Assembly: GCF_034930985.1 (NCBI RefSeq)
Contig: NZ_JAYGIM010000011.1
Location: forward strand, 62,001 to 126,000
From: Arcicella lustrica
Lineage (GTDB): Bacteria > Bacteroidota > Bacteroidia > Cytophagales > Spirosomataceae
Length of the DNA: 64,000 nucleotides
Reading direction: 5' to 3'
The translations under genes were made by a program, and so were the position numbers. The notes below the pieces were generated by a model, which had not been told where the DNA came from, did no database searches, and saw only the letters and a program-made list of their open reading frames with translations. Position 1 is the stretch's first letter; every line of letters begins with the position of its first letter. This document shows, in pieces, positions 44,691-54,962 of the stretch.

Positions 44691-45815
44691 ATGTTTGACT
44701 ACTTATATTATACGCCAGAACAATTAGCCCAAGATGATTACTTCATTGCTTGGGTCTGTTCTACTGATATTTCTACCGAGCAATTTTGGCAAAACTGGCT
44801 AGAAACTTATCCATTCAAAAGAGCGGATGTAGAAACTGCACGCCAAATCGTATTGACTATCCATCAATTAGAAATACCAAAATTGTCTTCTCGTCAGGTA
44901 GAATCGTTAAAAAAATCCATCTTTTCTACAATTGATGAAAGTGCGAATCAAGCTAATATTATAGTAAAGCCGGCTAAATTTTATACTAAAAACCTTTGGC
45001 TGATTACGGTTTTGGCAGCAAGTTTAGTCATTGTTCTTTCAGTATATTTTTATAAAAAGGTCAATACAAAAACTATCGAATATTCAGATTTAGTTAGTGA
45101 AGCTTCTTCCAAATATAATCTTGTAGAAGTAGGAAATTTATCAAATGCTGTACAGCTGGTTGTTTTGCCTGACGGTAGTTCTGTCCTTTTAAAGAAAGGA
45201 AGTAAGCTATCTTATCCCAATCATTTTTCGGACGATTCCCGTGAAATATATTTAACGGGCGAAGCTTTTTTTGAAATTGCCAAAGACCCCTCTAAACCTT
45301 TTTATGTGCATGCTCACGAAATCATTACGAAAGTATTAGGCACAAGTTTTAATGTGAAGGCTTATCCAAACGATAAACAAATTCAAGTAAGTGTTAAAAC
45401 GGGAAAAGTTTCTGTATATCAATCAGATGGAATTGAAGCGGAACAGCAGGCTAATCATAAAAAATTAGAAGGATTTGTATTGAGTCCTAATCAAGAGGTT
45501 ATCATCAAAAGACAATTGCTCACTTTTGAAAAGAAAAACATTAAAGCAATTGACAAACAAGCTATTTCTATTCAAAATATAGCCTTTGAGTATGAAGAAG
45601 TATCAGTACTCAAAATATTTAAAGACCTTTCAGAAGCCTATAATATTACCATTGTATGTGATGAAAACATCTTTAAAAATTGCCTAGTAACAGCCTCTCT
45701 GACAGACGAACCATTATCTGAAAAATTAAAACTTATCAGTAAATCAGTAGAAGCAACTTATGAAATCGTGAACGGGAAAATTATAATTAGTGGAGTAGGA
45801 TGCAATGAACAATAA
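44691..45815 (+). CDS. FecR-type anti-sigma factor with DUF4974
   Basis: A 374-residue protein: a cytoplasmic N-terminus (about 1-100) that would hold the sigma factor, one membrane helix (LWLITVLAASLVIVLSVYF), then the periplasmic FecR domain (VVLPDGSSVLLKKGSKLSYP, REIYLTGEAFFEIAKDPSKP, VLGTSFNVKAYP). A C-terminal DUF4974 (FEYEEVSVLKIFKDLSEAYN) follows. It transfers the signal from the SusC STN domain to the sigma factor. The order sigma, anti-sigma, SusC, SusD is standard for Bacteroidota. Confidence 0.92.
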   Translation: MFDYLYYTPEQLAQDDYFIAWVCSTDISTEQFWQNWLETYPFKRADVETARQIVLTIHQLEIPKLSSRQVESLKKSIFSTIDESANQANIIVKPAKFYTKNLWLITVLAASLVIVLSVYFYKKVNTKTIEYSDLVSEASSKYNLVEVGNLSNAVQLVVLPDGSSVLLKKGSKLSYPNHFSDDSREIYLTGEAFFEIAKDPSKPFYVHAHEIITKVLGTSFNVKAYPNDKQIQVSVKTGKVSVYQSDGIEAEQQANHKKLEGFVLSPNQEVIIKRQLLTFEKKNIKAIDKQAISIQNIAFEYEEVSVLKIFKDLSEAYNITIVCDENIFKNCLVTASLTDEPLSEKLKLISKSVEATYEIVNGKIIISGVGCNEQ

Positions 45816-45922
45816 TAATCAGTATATCATAAAACAACCCTTTTAGTGTATGAAAAAAAAACAGACAATCTTTCCCTCACAATGAAGTCCTCCATGACTT
45901 TAAAATCATTTTTTAATTAAAA

Positions 45923-45989
45923 ACGTCGATAAAGCGGCCACTTTACCGACGTCTCCTAATCAATCGTCAGAAATGACGAATGATTTTTT
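45923..45989 (+). promoter_or_regulatory. Two hairpins in the susC leader, second with a T tract
   Basis: ACGTCGATAAAG (45923-45934) pairs with CTTTACCGACGT (45941-45952) with one mismatch. TCGTCA/TGACGA (45964-45969, 45974-45979) with a GAAA loop is followed shortly by six T residues (45984-45989). The pair could be a terminator after the anti-sigma gene or an attenuator ahead of susC. Confidence 0.5.
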
Positions 45990-46024
45990 ATTGTCAAAAT
46001 CGAACATTTTAACAAAACGAATTT

Positions 46025-49000
46025 ATGAAAAAAAATCCCAAAATCCACCATTTTATATGGAGTATTATGAAATTAACCTTTGTACAACTTTTATGGGTTT
46101 TAGTGTTCACTAATGTGGTTTCAGCCCATATTAGCGATGCCCAAAGCTTGTTGAATCAAACTGTTACAGTAAACTTCTCAAATCAAAAAATAAAAGATGC
46201 CTTAAAAACAATTGAGCAGTCATCTAACGTAAAATTTATTTATAGTAATCGAGTACTTAATCCACAACAAAGAGTCAATTTCAATACTGACAAAAGTAAG
46301 TTGATAGAAGTATTAGATAAACTATGTGCTTCTTTAGAGTTGTCTTACGAAGTATCTGGCAGACAAATCTTATTGAATAAAATTGAAAAAAAGCATTTAG
46401 TCGAAAACAAGTTAATCGACATAACAAACGAAATAGTATTTCTGCCCATCTCAGGAAAAGTAACAGGTATAAATAATGAAGCCCTACCAGGAGTAAATAT
46501 CCAAGTAAAAGGCACTAACATTGGTACAAGTACTAAAAACGATGGTACTTTTTCATTGAATATTGGGGATGAAAATACGGTTTTAGTCATTACTTCAGTA
46601 GGTTATGTTAGTCAGGAGGTGACAGTTGGGAAACAATCTTTTCTAACGATAAAATTATTAGAAGATACAAAATCGCTTAGTGAAGTCATCGTCATTGGTT
46701 ATGGTACAGCGAAGAAATCTGATTTAACAGGTGCAGTATCTACTATCTCTTCAAAAGATTTTGAGAACACGGTGAATACTAATGTGGGGCAAGCTTTACA
46801 AGGACGAAGTGCAGGAGTACAGGTAACTCAAAATACTGGTCGTCCGGGCGATTCACCCATTGTTAGAATCAGAGGAGTTGGTACAACAGGAAACAGCAAT
46901 CCTCTTTATGTAATTGATGGCGTAATTACTGATCAAGGCATTAGTAATATCAATCCAGATGATATAGAATCAATGACGGTATTGAAAGATGCTGCATCTT
47001 CGGCAATCTATGGAGCCAGAGCTGCCAATGGTGTTATTTTGATTACGACGAAAAGGGGGAAAGCTGGTCAAGCAAAAATTACTTTTAGTAGCTATTATGG
47101 TATTCAGAAAGCTTGGCGTTTACCTAAAATGCTGAATGCGACAGAATTTGCCACTTTACAAAATGAAGCAAGGACCAATGCAGGTTTACCAATTTATTGG
47201 GGAAGAGTAGATACATTGGGTGTAGGCAACGAAAAAATCGCAGAAGTTTTTCAAACAGCTCCTATTCAAAACTATAATTTTGGTATTTCTGGCGGTTCTG
47301 AAAAATCGCAATATGCGGTTTCAATGGGCTATTTCTCACAAGAAGGTATCGGTATTGGTGTTAAATATAATAGACTTTCTTTAAATGTAACATCCGACCA
47401 CCAAATCACTAAGAAATTCAAATTTGGAAATAGCTTATCGCTAACCAAAGGATTAGAACGAAGTGGACAATGGAATGAGACTTTTGTAAATGCTATTCGT
47501 TTTTCGCCAACGATTCCTTACAAATTTGCGAATGGAGAATATGGCTATGCCACACGCCAAGGAGAACAATTAGGTTACTTGCCTTCAGTGCCTAATGCCT
47601 ATATTTTTCAGAACGATATTGACAGGTACCGCTTGTTAGGAAACGTGTATGCAGAATATAGCATTCTTCCTTTCTTAAAATTCAGAACGACTTTAGGGGC
47701 TGATATTTTGATTGAAGATAGAACTAGCTTTACGCCTACTTATGCTTTTGGTGGAAGAACCAATACAATTAGTACATTAGATAGAACCTATCTGAACAGC
47801 AGTACTTGGCTCAACGAAAATACTTTGGCTTATGACTATACTTTTGCCCAAAAACACAGTATTTCCGCATTGGTTGGTCTTACCCAACAAGCCAATCGTT
47901 ATGATACTTATACCGCTCACCGTGAAACCTTTCCGAATAATGACATCAGAGTATTAGATGCAGGAGCTTTGAACGACAGAGCCAGAGGTACTGCCTCTGA
48001 ATGGTCAATTCGTTCATATTTAGCCAGAGTAAACTATAATTTTTCAGACAAATACTTAGTTTCAGCTAATGTGCGTATTGATGGGTCTTCCCGTTTTGGT
48101 ACCAATAATAAATATGGAGTATTTCCATCATTCGCTGCTGCTTGGAGAGTTTCTGCCGAAGATTTCATGAAAGACCTTACCGCTATTTCAGACCTTAAAA
48201 TCAGAGGTAGCTGGGGACAATTGGGTAATCAGGAAATTGGTTTATATGCTTTTACCTCTGGTTTAGATTTATCACAGAACTATGTATTGGGTAGTAATCA
48301 AGGTATTGCGCCTGGGGTCGCTCCTACTTCATTGGGTAATCCAAACATTAAGTGGGAAACAACAACCATTAGTGATATAGGAGTAGATTTAGAACTTTTC
48401 AATAATAGAATGTCGATTACGGCTGATTATTTTTCAAAACTTACTTCGGATATGCTCGTGCAAGTACCTATTCCAGGAACAACAGGAGTAACAGGTGCAC
48501 CTTATCAAAATGTGGGTTCTGTTCGCAATTCAGGTTTTGAATTAGGGCTTACTTATCGAAAAAGAACAGGCGATTTCAAATACGATATTAATGCTAACAT
48601 CTCAACAATAAAAAATGAAGTAGTTTCTTTAGCAGGCTTACCAATTTTCTCTAGTGTATTCAAAACAGCAGAAGGACATCCTATTAGTTCAATATTTGGA
48701 TATGTACAGGAAGGAGTTTTCCAAAACCAAGAGGAAATCAATAAACATGCAACCCAAATTAATGCCAAACCGGGGGACATCAAGTGGAAAGATTTGAATA
48801 ATGATGGAGTAATCAATGATTTGGACAGAGACTATATTGGTAATATTATTCCAAGATTGAGCTATGGATTAACCACCAATATGTATTATAAAAATTTCGA
48901 CCTCAGTATTTTTATTCAAGGAATACAAGGAAGAGAGGTTTATATTGACGGCACAGGCGGACGTAGATTAATGGATAATTTTGATAATACTACGGCTGAT

Positions 49001-49333
49001 TATATTACTCGTTGGACTGGTCCAGGTACTAGTAACCATGTTCCAAGATTGGTTTGGGGTGATCCAAGCAACAACCGTAGAACCTCTGATTTCTGGGTGT
49101 ATAATGCTAGTTATATGCGTATCAAAAATATTCAGTTGGGTTATACTTTGCCAAAAGGCACTTTGGGTGTTAATAAAATTAGGGTTTATACTAGCTGTCA
49201 GAATTTACTTACAGTTACGCCATATCCTTGGTTTGACCCAGAAGTTGGTGCGGGAAGAGACAATAACTTTACCAGTTTAATGACTTACCCACAACCTAGA
49301 ACAATCCTTTTTGGTATCAATTTAGACTTTTAA
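46025..49333 (+). CDS. SusC/RagA-family TonB-dependent receptor with STN domain
   Basis: An 1102-residue receptor. After the signal region (to about 40), an STN secretin/TonB short domain (VTVNFSNQKIKDALKTIEQS...LELSYEVSG, about 48-115) provides contact with the FecR anti-sigma factor. A carboxypeptidase-regulatory-like domain (PISGKVTGINNEALPGVNIQ) follows, then the SusC signature VIVIGYGTAKKSDLTGAVS, the plug (GRSAGVQVTQNTGRPGDSP, AASSAIYGARAANGVILITT) and the beta-barrel ending ...ILFGINLDF. It imports oligosaccharides with the lid protein SusD encoded 13 bases downstream. GH95 next to it suggests fucosylated ligands. Confidence 0.95.
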   Translation: MKKNPKIHHFIWSIMKLTFVQLLWVLVFTNVVSAHISDAQSLLNQTVTVNFSNQKIKDALKTIEQSSNVKFIYSNRVLNPQQRVNFNTDKSKLIEVLDKLCASLELSYEVSGRQILLNKIEKKHLVENKLIDITNEIVFLPISGKVTGINNEALPGVNIQVKGTNIGTSTKNDGTFSLNIGDENTVLVITSVGYVSQEVTVGKQSFLTIKLLEDTKSLSEVIVIGYGTAKKSDLTGAVSTISSKDFENTVNTNVGQALQGRSAGVQVTQNTGRPGDSPIVRIRGVGTTGNSNPLYVIDGVITDQGISNINPDDIESMTVLKDAASSAIYGARAANGVILITTKRGKAGQAKITFSSYYGIQKAWRLPKMLNATEFATLQNEARTNAGLPIYWGRVDTLGVGNEKIAEVFQTAPIQNYNFGISGGSEKSQYAVSMGYFSQEGIGIGVKYNRLSLNVTSDHQITKKFKFGNSLSLTKGLERSGQWNETFVNAIRFSPTIPYKFANGEYGYATRQGEQLGYLPSVPNAYIFQNDIDRYRLLGNVYAEYSILPFLKFRTTLGADILIEDRTSFTPTYAFGGRTNTISTLDRTYLNSSTWLNENTLAYDYTFAQKHSISALVGLTQQANRYDTYTAHRETFPNNDIRVLDAGALNDRARGTASEWSIRSYLARVNYNFSDKYLVSANVRIDGSSRFGTNNKYGVFPSFAAAWRVSAEDFMKDLTAISDLKIRGSWGQLGNQEIGLYAFTSGLDLSQNYVLGSNQGIAPGVAPTSLGNPNIKWETTTISDIGVDLELFNNRMSITADYFSKLTSDMLVQVPIPGTTGVTGAPYQNVGSVRNSGFELGLTYRKRTGDFKYDINANISTIKNEVVSLAGLPIFSSVFKTAEGHPISSIFGYVQEGVFQNQEEINKHATQINAKPGDIKWKDLNNDGVINDLDRDYIGNIIPRLSYGLTTNMYYKNFDLSIFIQGIQGREVYIDGTGGRRLMDNFDNTTADYITRWTGPGTSNHVPRLVWGDPSNNRRTSDFWVYNASYMRIKNIQLGYTLPKGTLGVNKIRVYTSCQNLLTVTPYPWFDPEVGAGRDNNFTSLMTYPQPRTILFGINLDF

Positions 49334-49346
49334 TTCGTATAGAACC

Positions 49347-50786
49347 ATGAAAAAAACAATATATACATTTTTCGTAATTGCTTTACTAAGCAGTTGTGAT
49401 AAGGAATTTCTGGAAAAGCAACCTCTTAATGCAGTAACTACAGAGAATTTTTACAAAACATCTGACGATGCTGTTAGAGCGACCAATGCAGCATACAAGC
49501 CATTAATGTACAATGGGCTAGGTCAGTTTGGACTTTGTTATTATGGAAATTATTTGGCTGGCGACGCAACATCATTAGGGGATGCAGCAGATTGGGCACA
49601 AATTGAAAACAATAACATTACTTCTGATAATGGCGCTGTTAGAAATACATGGAATGCTGCCTATCAAGGCATTCTTAGAGCGAACTTAGTTTTAGAAAAA
49701 GTGCCTGCTATTCAGATGGATGTAAATCTTAAAAAAAGAGTATTAGCAGAAGCATCTTTTTTAAGGGCGGTTTATTATCATTATTTGATACTTCTATTTG
49801 GTGATGTGCCTTTAATCACAAAACCTCAGACAAATCCAAGTGATTTTTTGGTAGCTAGAAATAGTAAAGAGGAAGTTTATCAGCAAATTATCAAAGATTT
49901 ATATAGTGCAGAAGCAGGACTACCACTTACTTATCCAGCATCAGACCTTGGTAGAGCAACCCAAGGGGCTGCCAAAGCCTTTTTAGCCAAAGTATATTTA
50001 TACCGCAAGCAATGGAACGAAGCAGCAAGTAAAGCTAAAGAAGTAATAGATAGCAAAGTTTACAGCTTATTCGATAGATATTTCGATAACTTTGAACTGG
50101 CTACTGAAAACGGGAAAGAATCAATTTTTGAAATTCAGTACGCATCATTTTTAGGAGGTTTGGGCAATGCTACTAATAACTATGATGCTCCACGAGGTTC
50201 GGGTTTTACTTTAGATGGTGGTTATGGATGGAGTTGTCCTACAAAAGTTTTTGTAAATACTTTTACAACAAATGACCCAAGATTAGGCTATACAGTATTT
50301 AGAGATGGAGATGTTTTCCAAGGAATACCTTATAGTTCATCTACTTCGTCAACAGGTTATAATTCAAAAAAATATGTAGTTGGTAAAGGAACAAACATTG
50401 GTAAAACCGACGACCCTAAAAACTATATTCTTATGCGTTATGCCGATTTGTTATTGATGTATTCAGAAGCATTGAATGAAGCAGGAAAAACCGCAGAGGC
50501 ATATACGTTCATCAATACTGTTCGTGCTAGAAAGGATGTCAATCTTGCACTATTAAGTTCAGGCATGACACAAACAGAAATGCGAACAGCTATTAAAAAA
50601 GAACGTACTGTAGAATTAGGTATGGAAGGAATACGTTGGTTCGATTTAATCCGTTGGGGTGACGCCGCTACTTATCTGAAATCAATTGGTAAAACTAATT
50701 ATAAAGAAGGAGTTAGCGAGTTATTACCAATCCCTCAAGCAGAGCGTGATATTAATCCAAAACTTACTCAAAATCCTGGTTACTAA
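49347..50786 (+). CDS. SusD/RagB-family nutrient-binding lipoprotein
   Basis: A 479-residue lipoprotein (lipobox ALLSSC) with the SusD opening CDKEFLEKQPLNAVTTENFY. Its TPR-like helices include WNAAYQGILRANLVLEKV, EASFLRAVYYHYLILLFGDV and GAAKAFLAKVYLYRKQWNEA. The C-terminal RagB block is YILMRYADLLLMYSEALNEA, IKKERTVELGMEGIRWFDLI and ELLPIPQAERDINP. It covers the SusC pore on the cell surface and captures the glycan. A strong terminator follows, so GH95 is expressed from its own promoter or by read-through. Confidence 0.95.
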   Translation: MKKTIYTFFVIALLSSCDKEFLEKQPLNAVTTENFYKTSDDAVRATNAAYKPLMYNGLGQFGLCYYGNYLAGDATSLGDAADWAQIENNNITSDNGAVRNTWNAAYQGILRANLVLEKVPAIQMDVNLKKRVLAEASFLRAVYYHYLILLFGDVPLITKPQTNPSDFLVARNSKEEVYQQIIKDLYSAEAGLPLTYPASDLGRATQGAAKAFLAKVYLYRKQWNEAASKAKEVIDSKVYSLFDRYFDNFELATENGKESIFEIQYASFLGGLGNATNNYDAPRGSGFTLDGGYGWSCPTKVFVNTFTTNDPRLGYTVFRDGDVFQGIPYSSSTSSTGYNSKKYVVGKGTNIGKTDDPKNYILMRYADLLLMYSEALNEAGKTAEAYTFINTVRARKDVNLALLSSGMTQTEMRTAIKKERTVELGMEGIRWFDLIRWGDAATYLKSIGKTNYKEGVSELLPIPQAERDINPKLTQNPGY

Positions 50787-50808
50787 TAATTTGCTATTTT
50801 AATACTCA

Positions 50809-50847
50809 TACTGTTATAAGATTATCCATCTTATAACAGTATTTTTA
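50809..50847 (+). terminator. Rho-independent terminator after susD
   Basis: ATACTGTTATAAGA (50809-50822) pairs perfectly over 14 bp with 50830-50843 across 7 bases and runs into five T residues. Confidence 0.82.
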
Positions 50848-50941
50848 ATGAATTTTACCTTTGCTAAAAAGAGAATCATCCCACACTTACTTACCTCACT
50901 TTTAGAAAAACTTTATTATACGCTAAACATATTACTAGAAA

Positions 50942-53419
50942 ATGACAAACAATCTATTTAAAAAGAAAGTACTTTTCATCCTCCTTTTTGCTATTTCAAA
51001 TTTTGTTCAGGCACAAAAATCATTGGTTTTGTGGTATGATAAACCTTCTGGAAATGTATGGGAAAGAGCTCTGCCCATTGGCAACGGTAAAATTGGAGCG
51101 ATGGTTTATGGGAATGTATCTCAAGAGATTTTACAATTAAACGAAACGTCTGTCTGGACGGGTAGCCCCAATAGAAACGATAATCCTGATGCGCTGGCTT
51201 CTTTACCCGCTGTTCGTAAATTAGTTTTTGATGGAAAACAAAAGGAGGCTGAAATCTTATCTGAAAAAACGATACAAAGTAAAAAATCGAACGGACAGAT
51301 TTTTCAACCAGTTGGCAGTCTGAATTTACGTTTCGCCAATCACGAAAATTACACTAATTATCGTCGTGAATTAAATATTGAACGTGCCATAAGCACCACA
51401 ACTTACAGTGTTGATGGCGTTCAATATACCCGAACTTCCTTCGTCTCCTCTCCTACCAATACTTTAGTGGTGCGTATTACGGCGAATAAAGCTAACAGTA
51501 TTTCACTGGACGCTTTTTTTACTACGCCACAAAAAAATGTAAAACTTAGTACGAATTCAAGAAAACAATTGATTTTGCATGGAGCAACCGCTGGGCACGA
51601 AGGAGTAGAGGGTAATCAGTTGAAATTTAATGCTTTAACAACCTTTAAACAACAAGGAGGAAGCATTACTTCAAACGATACATTGACCAAAATTACAGGT
51701 GCTAATGAAGTAATTATTTATGTAAACATTGCAACCAATTTTAATTCTTATAAAGATTTATCAGGAAATGAAATCGCTAGAACGGAAGCCGATTTACAGA
51801 AAGCACTCCCAAAACCCTATGCTACTTTGTTGAACGAACACGTGGCGAATTTTCAATCGTTTTTTAATCGTGTAAAATTAGATTTAGGCTCAAATCCTGC
51901 TGCTGAGCAAAAACCTACAGATGTACGTTTGGATGAATTTAGAACGAATAACGACCCTACTTTTGCAAGTTTATATTTTCAATACGGACGTTATTTATTG
52001 ATTTCTTCCTCTAAAATTGGCGGACAACCTGCTAATTTACAGGGCATTTGGAACAATAAAATGTTTCCTTCTTGGGATAGTAAATACACCATCAACATCA
52101 ATACTCAGATGAATTATTGGCCTGCCGAAAAAACCAATTTATCAGAAATGCACGAGCCTCTGTTAAAAATGGTGAAAGAATTATCGGAAACAGGACAAGA
52201 GACTGCTCGCATCATGTACGGTTCAAGAGGCTGGGTGGCGCATCATAATACTGACCTTTGGAGAATTACTGGTCCAGTTGACCGAATTTTTTGGGGCGTT
52301 TGGAGTATGGGCGGCGCTTGGTTATGTCAACATTTATGGGAACGCTACCTTTATACAGGCAACAAAGCCTATTTAGCTGAAATATATCCTATTTTGAAAG
52401 GTGCTTCTCTGTTTTTTGTCGATGATTTGGTAGAAGACCCACGCAATAAATACTTGGTCATCAATCCGGGAACTTCACCAGAAAATGCTCCTGCGGCTCA
52501 TCAAGGCTCATCTTTTGATGCTGGCGTAACAATGGATAATCAAATTGTTTTTGATATGCTCAGTGTTACCATTCGTGCGGCTGAATTATTGAAAAAAGAT
52601 CAACAATTAGTAGATACGCTTAAAACGATTCGTAAACGATTGTCGCCTATGCGTATCGGGCAATATAATCAAGTACAAGAATGGATGGAAGATATTGATA
52701 GTCCGAACGACAAACACCGTCATATTTCACATTTGTATGGTTTGTTTCCTTCTAATCAAATTTCGCCTTATCGTACTCCTGAATTATTTGTGGGCGCTAA
52801 TAATACACTGATTCAACGTGGCGATGTATCAACAGGTTGGAGTATGGGTTGGAAAGTAAACTGGTGGGCAAGAATGTTAGACGGGAATCATGCGCATCTA
52901 TTAATTCAAAATCAATTATCACCTTTAGGCGTCAATGCTGCGGGCGGGGGTACTTATCCAAATTTATTTGATGCTCACGCTCCATTTCAGATTGATGGTA
53001 ACTTTGGTTGTACTTCTGGCATTGCCGAAATGCTGGTACAAAGTCACGATGGAGCCATTCATTTATTGCCAGCATTGCCTGACTTTTGGAAAGAAAAAGG
53101 AAGTATTTCAGGCTTGAAAACTCGTGGTGGTTTTGAAATTGTAAAAATGACTTGGACGAATGGAAAAGTAACAAGCTTGCAAATAAAATCTACTATTGGC
53201 GGAAACTGTCGCTTGCGCATCGGAGCTGCTCTCAAAGGTAAAAATGTAAATTTACAAACAGCCAAAGGAGAAAATAGTAATCCATTGTTCATAACGGAAG
53301 AAACAGCAAAACCAATTATTTCACCTAAAGCAAGTATTATATTAGCATCAATTCCTCCGACTTTCTTGTATGATTTTACCACTGAAAAAGGTAAGGTTTA
53401 TACTTTTGATGTACAGTAA
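50942..53419 (+). CDS. GH95 alpha-L-fucosidase, secreted
   Basis: An 825-residue enzyme with a signal peptide (to FVQAQ). GH95 signatures run through it: LWYDKPSGNVWERALPIGNG and VSQEILQLNETSVWTGSP at the N-terminal beta domain, then the (alpha/alpha)6 barrel with INTQMNYWPAEKTNLSEMHE and GWVAHHNTDLWR. VQEWMEDIDSPNDKHRHISH holds the likely general-acid Glu580, and FDAHAPFQIDGNFGCTSGI the Asn-rich active-site face. GH95 uses an inverting mechanism to remove alpha-1,2-fucose or, in some members, L-galactose. Next to SusC/SusD it defines a locus for fucosylated plant, algal or mucin glycans. Confidence 0.93.
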   Translation: MTNNLFKKKVLFILLFAISNFVQAQKSLVLWYDKPSGNVWERALPIGNGKIGAMVYGNVSQEILQLNETSVWTGSPNRNDNPDALASLPAVRKLVFDGKQKEAEILSEKTIQSKKSNGQIFQPVGSLNLRFANHENYTNYRRELNIERAISTTTYSVDGVQYTRTSFVSSPTNTLVVRITANKANSISLDAFFTTPQKNVKLSTNSRKQLILHGATAGHEGVEGNQLKFNALTTFKQQGGSITSNDTLTKITGANEVIIYVNIATNFNSYKDLSGNEIARTEADLQKALPKPYATLLNEHVANFQSFFNRVKLDLGSNPAAEQKPTDVRLDEFRTNNDPTFASLYFQYGRYLLISSSKIGGQPANLQGIWNNKMFPSWDSKYTININTQMNYWPAEKTNLSEMHEPLLKMVKELSETGQETARIMYGSRGWVAHHNTDLWRITGPVDRIFWGVWSMGGAWLCQHLWERYLYTGNKAYLAEIYPILKGASLFFVDDLVEDPRNKYLVINPGTSPENAPAAHQGSSFDAGVTMDNQIVFDMLSVTIRAAELLKKDQQLVDTLKTIRKRLSPMRIGQYNQVQEWMEDIDSPNDKHRHISHLYGLFPSNQISPYRTPELFVGANNTLIQRGDVSTGWSMGWKVNWWARMLDGNHAHLLIQNQLSPLGVNAAGGGTYPNLFDAHAPFQIDGNFGCTSGIAEMLVQSHDGAIHLLPALPDFWKEKGSISGLKTRGGFEIVKMTWTNGKVTSLQIKSTIGGNCRLRIGAALKGKNVNLQTAKGENSNPLFITEETAKPIISPKASIILASIPPTFLYDFTTEKGKVYTFDVQ

Positions 53420-53438
53420 AAGCACTCAGCTTTAATTC

Positions 53439-53479
53439 TTTTAATGCAGGAAATTGAATAATAATTTCCTGCATTAAAA
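53439..53479. terminator. Bidirectional terminator-like hairpin
   Basis: A 17-bp perfect inverted repeat (53439-53455 with 53463-53479, core TTTTAATGCAGGAAATT) sits between the convergent GH95 and acetyltransferase genes. Confidence 0.8.
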
Positions 53480-53493
53480 GATAAAGTATTCAT

Positions 53494-54057
53494 TTACAAC
53501 ACTTTCAAAATCTTTGCGGGAACACCACCGACTATAGTATTAGCTGGCACATCTTTGTTTACCACTGCACCTGCCGCAACAATTGCGTTTTCGCCAATTG
53601 TTACTCCGGGCAATATCGTTGCTCCAGCGCCTATCCAAACATTACGTTTAATCACAATCGGCTGTAAAATAACGGTTTTTCTATCGTTTGGGTCTAAAGG
53701 ATGATTTTCAGACGTAAGATTTACTCTTGGTCCAATCATTACGTCGTCTTCAATCGTAATACCTCCTAAATCTAAAAACGAGCAAGCATGATTGATAAAA
53801 ACGTTTTTACCGAGGCTGATAAACTTCCCGAAATTGGTATAAAATGGAGGAAAAATTGCGGTTGATTCGTCTATTTTTGTACCAATGATTTCGCTCAATT
53901 TTGTTCTTACTTGATTTACATCTGTTGCTGAAGCATTCATTTCTGAACACAAACGGATGGTTCGAGCAACTGCTTCCATAAATGTATTGTACTCAGGATC
54001 ATCTTTTTTGATGGGTTCTCCAGCCCTCATTCTTTGAAAAATATCACTATTGTTCAT
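53494..54057 (-). CDS. LbH-type O-acetyltransferase (sugar acetyltransferase family)
   Basis: A 187-residue protein with the left-handed beta-helix of hexapeptide acyltransferases. INHACSFLDLGGITIEDDVM is followed by IGPRVNLTSENHPLDPNDRK, where His of SENHPL is the catalytic base in maltose/galactoside acetyltransferases. The helix continues with GAGATILPGVTIGENAIVAA and ends NTIVGGVPAKILKVL. It transfers acetyl from acetyl-CoA to a sugar or similar hydroxyl. It lies 20 bases downstream of the AraC regulator on the same strand and probably belongs to that operon rather than to the fucose locus. Confidence 0.88.
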   Translation of the reverse strand: MNNSDIFQRMRAGEPIKKDDPEYNTFMEAVARTIRLCSEMNASATDVNQVRTKLSEIIGTKIDESTAIFPPFYTNFGKFISLGKNVFINHACSFLDLGGITIEDDVMIGPRVNLTSENHPLDPNDRKTVILQPIVIKRNVWIGAGATILPGVTIGENAIVAAGAVVNKDVPANTIVGGVPAKILKVL

Positions 54058-54077
54058 AAAATTAATTGGTTAAAAGC

Positions 54078-54962
54078 TCAATTCATTCGATACTCATGTG
54101 GTGTAACGCCTACTTTTTGCTTGAAAAATCGTGAAAAATGTTGTGGATACTTAAAGCCTAATTGATATGAAATTTCACTCAATGATTTACTTGTGTCTAA
54201 GATTCGCTCTTTGGCAAGGTCTATAAATTTTAATTGTATAAATTCTAAAGCTGTTTTGCCTGTTTCTTTCTTGATTAAATCGCCAAAGTAATTTGGAGAA
54301 AGATGTAATCGGTCTGCAAAGTAAGCTACCGACGGAAGTCCATTGCTTTGAAGCTCTTCACGAAAAAGATAATCATTCAACAGTTGTTCGAACTGTTCGA
54401 TTATACCATGATTTGCACTTTCTCTGGTAATAAACTGGCGGTCATAAAACCTTGAACAGTATTTTAATAATAGCTCAAGATTGGCTACGATTAGCTTTTT
54501 GCTATGTTTATCAATATTCTGTTTAATTTCAGATTCTATATTGTCAAAGCAAACATTGATAATTTCTCTTTCTTTTTCAGAAACATGCAATGCTTCGTTG
54601 GATTGATAACTAAAAAATGAGTACTCATGAATCTGTTTGCCCAAACTCGTTCCTTTAATTAAGTCGGGATGGAAAACCAAAGCTAAACCATAAGGTTGGT
54701 GTAATTCTCCTTCGGGTTCGTTTGTAATTACTTGTCCTGGAGCAAAAAATACAATCGTTCCCTCATCATAATCATAATAATTATTACCGTAGCGTAAATC
54801 TCCACAATTAGCTTCTTTGATGATAATGGCGTAAATGCCCATCATAAACTTACTTCTCTTCAACATATCAGATTTCTTTAAATCAACCAAACTAATGAGC
54901 GGATGCAAAGTTGGGTTATTAAACATCTGACTGTATTGCTTTATTGTATCATATATTATCAT
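54078..54962 (-). CDS. AraC-family transcriptional regulator (redox cluster, copy 1)
   Basis: From ATG 54962 the protein is 294 residues: an N-terminal cupin-like sensor (GNNYYDYDEGTIVFFAPGQV) and a C-terminal AraC domain. The first helix-turn-helix is in SVAYFADRLHLSPNYFGDLI and the second in SLSEISYQLGFKYPQHFSRF. It is closely similar along its whole length to the regulator at 60743 (shared FYDRQFITRE, YFGDLIKKETGKTA, LGFKYPQHF). Divergent from the beta-barrel and molybdenum-enzyme genes, it is a likely activator of them. The upstream start at 55007 adds 15 residues of no family likeness. Confidence 0.9.
   Translation of the reverse strand: MIIYDTIKQYSQMFNNPTLHPLISLVDLKKSDMLKRSKFMMGIYAIIIKEANCGDLRYGNNYYDYDEGTIVFFAPGQVITNEPEGELHQPYGLALVFHPDLIKGTSLGKQIHEYSFFSYQSNEALHVSEKEREIINVCFDNIESEIKQNIDKHSKKLIVANLELLLKYCSRFYDRQFITRESANHGIIEQFEQLLNDYLFREELQSNGLPSVAYFADRLHLSPNYFGDLIKKETGKTALEFIQLKFIDLAKERILDTSKSLSEISYQLGFKYPQHFSRFFKQKVGVTPHEYRMN

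Noticed and set aside
46025..53419. Grouping the acetyltransferase at 53494 into the fucose locus
   Set aside because: It is convergent, separated by a strong terminator, and closely follows the AraC gene on its own strand.
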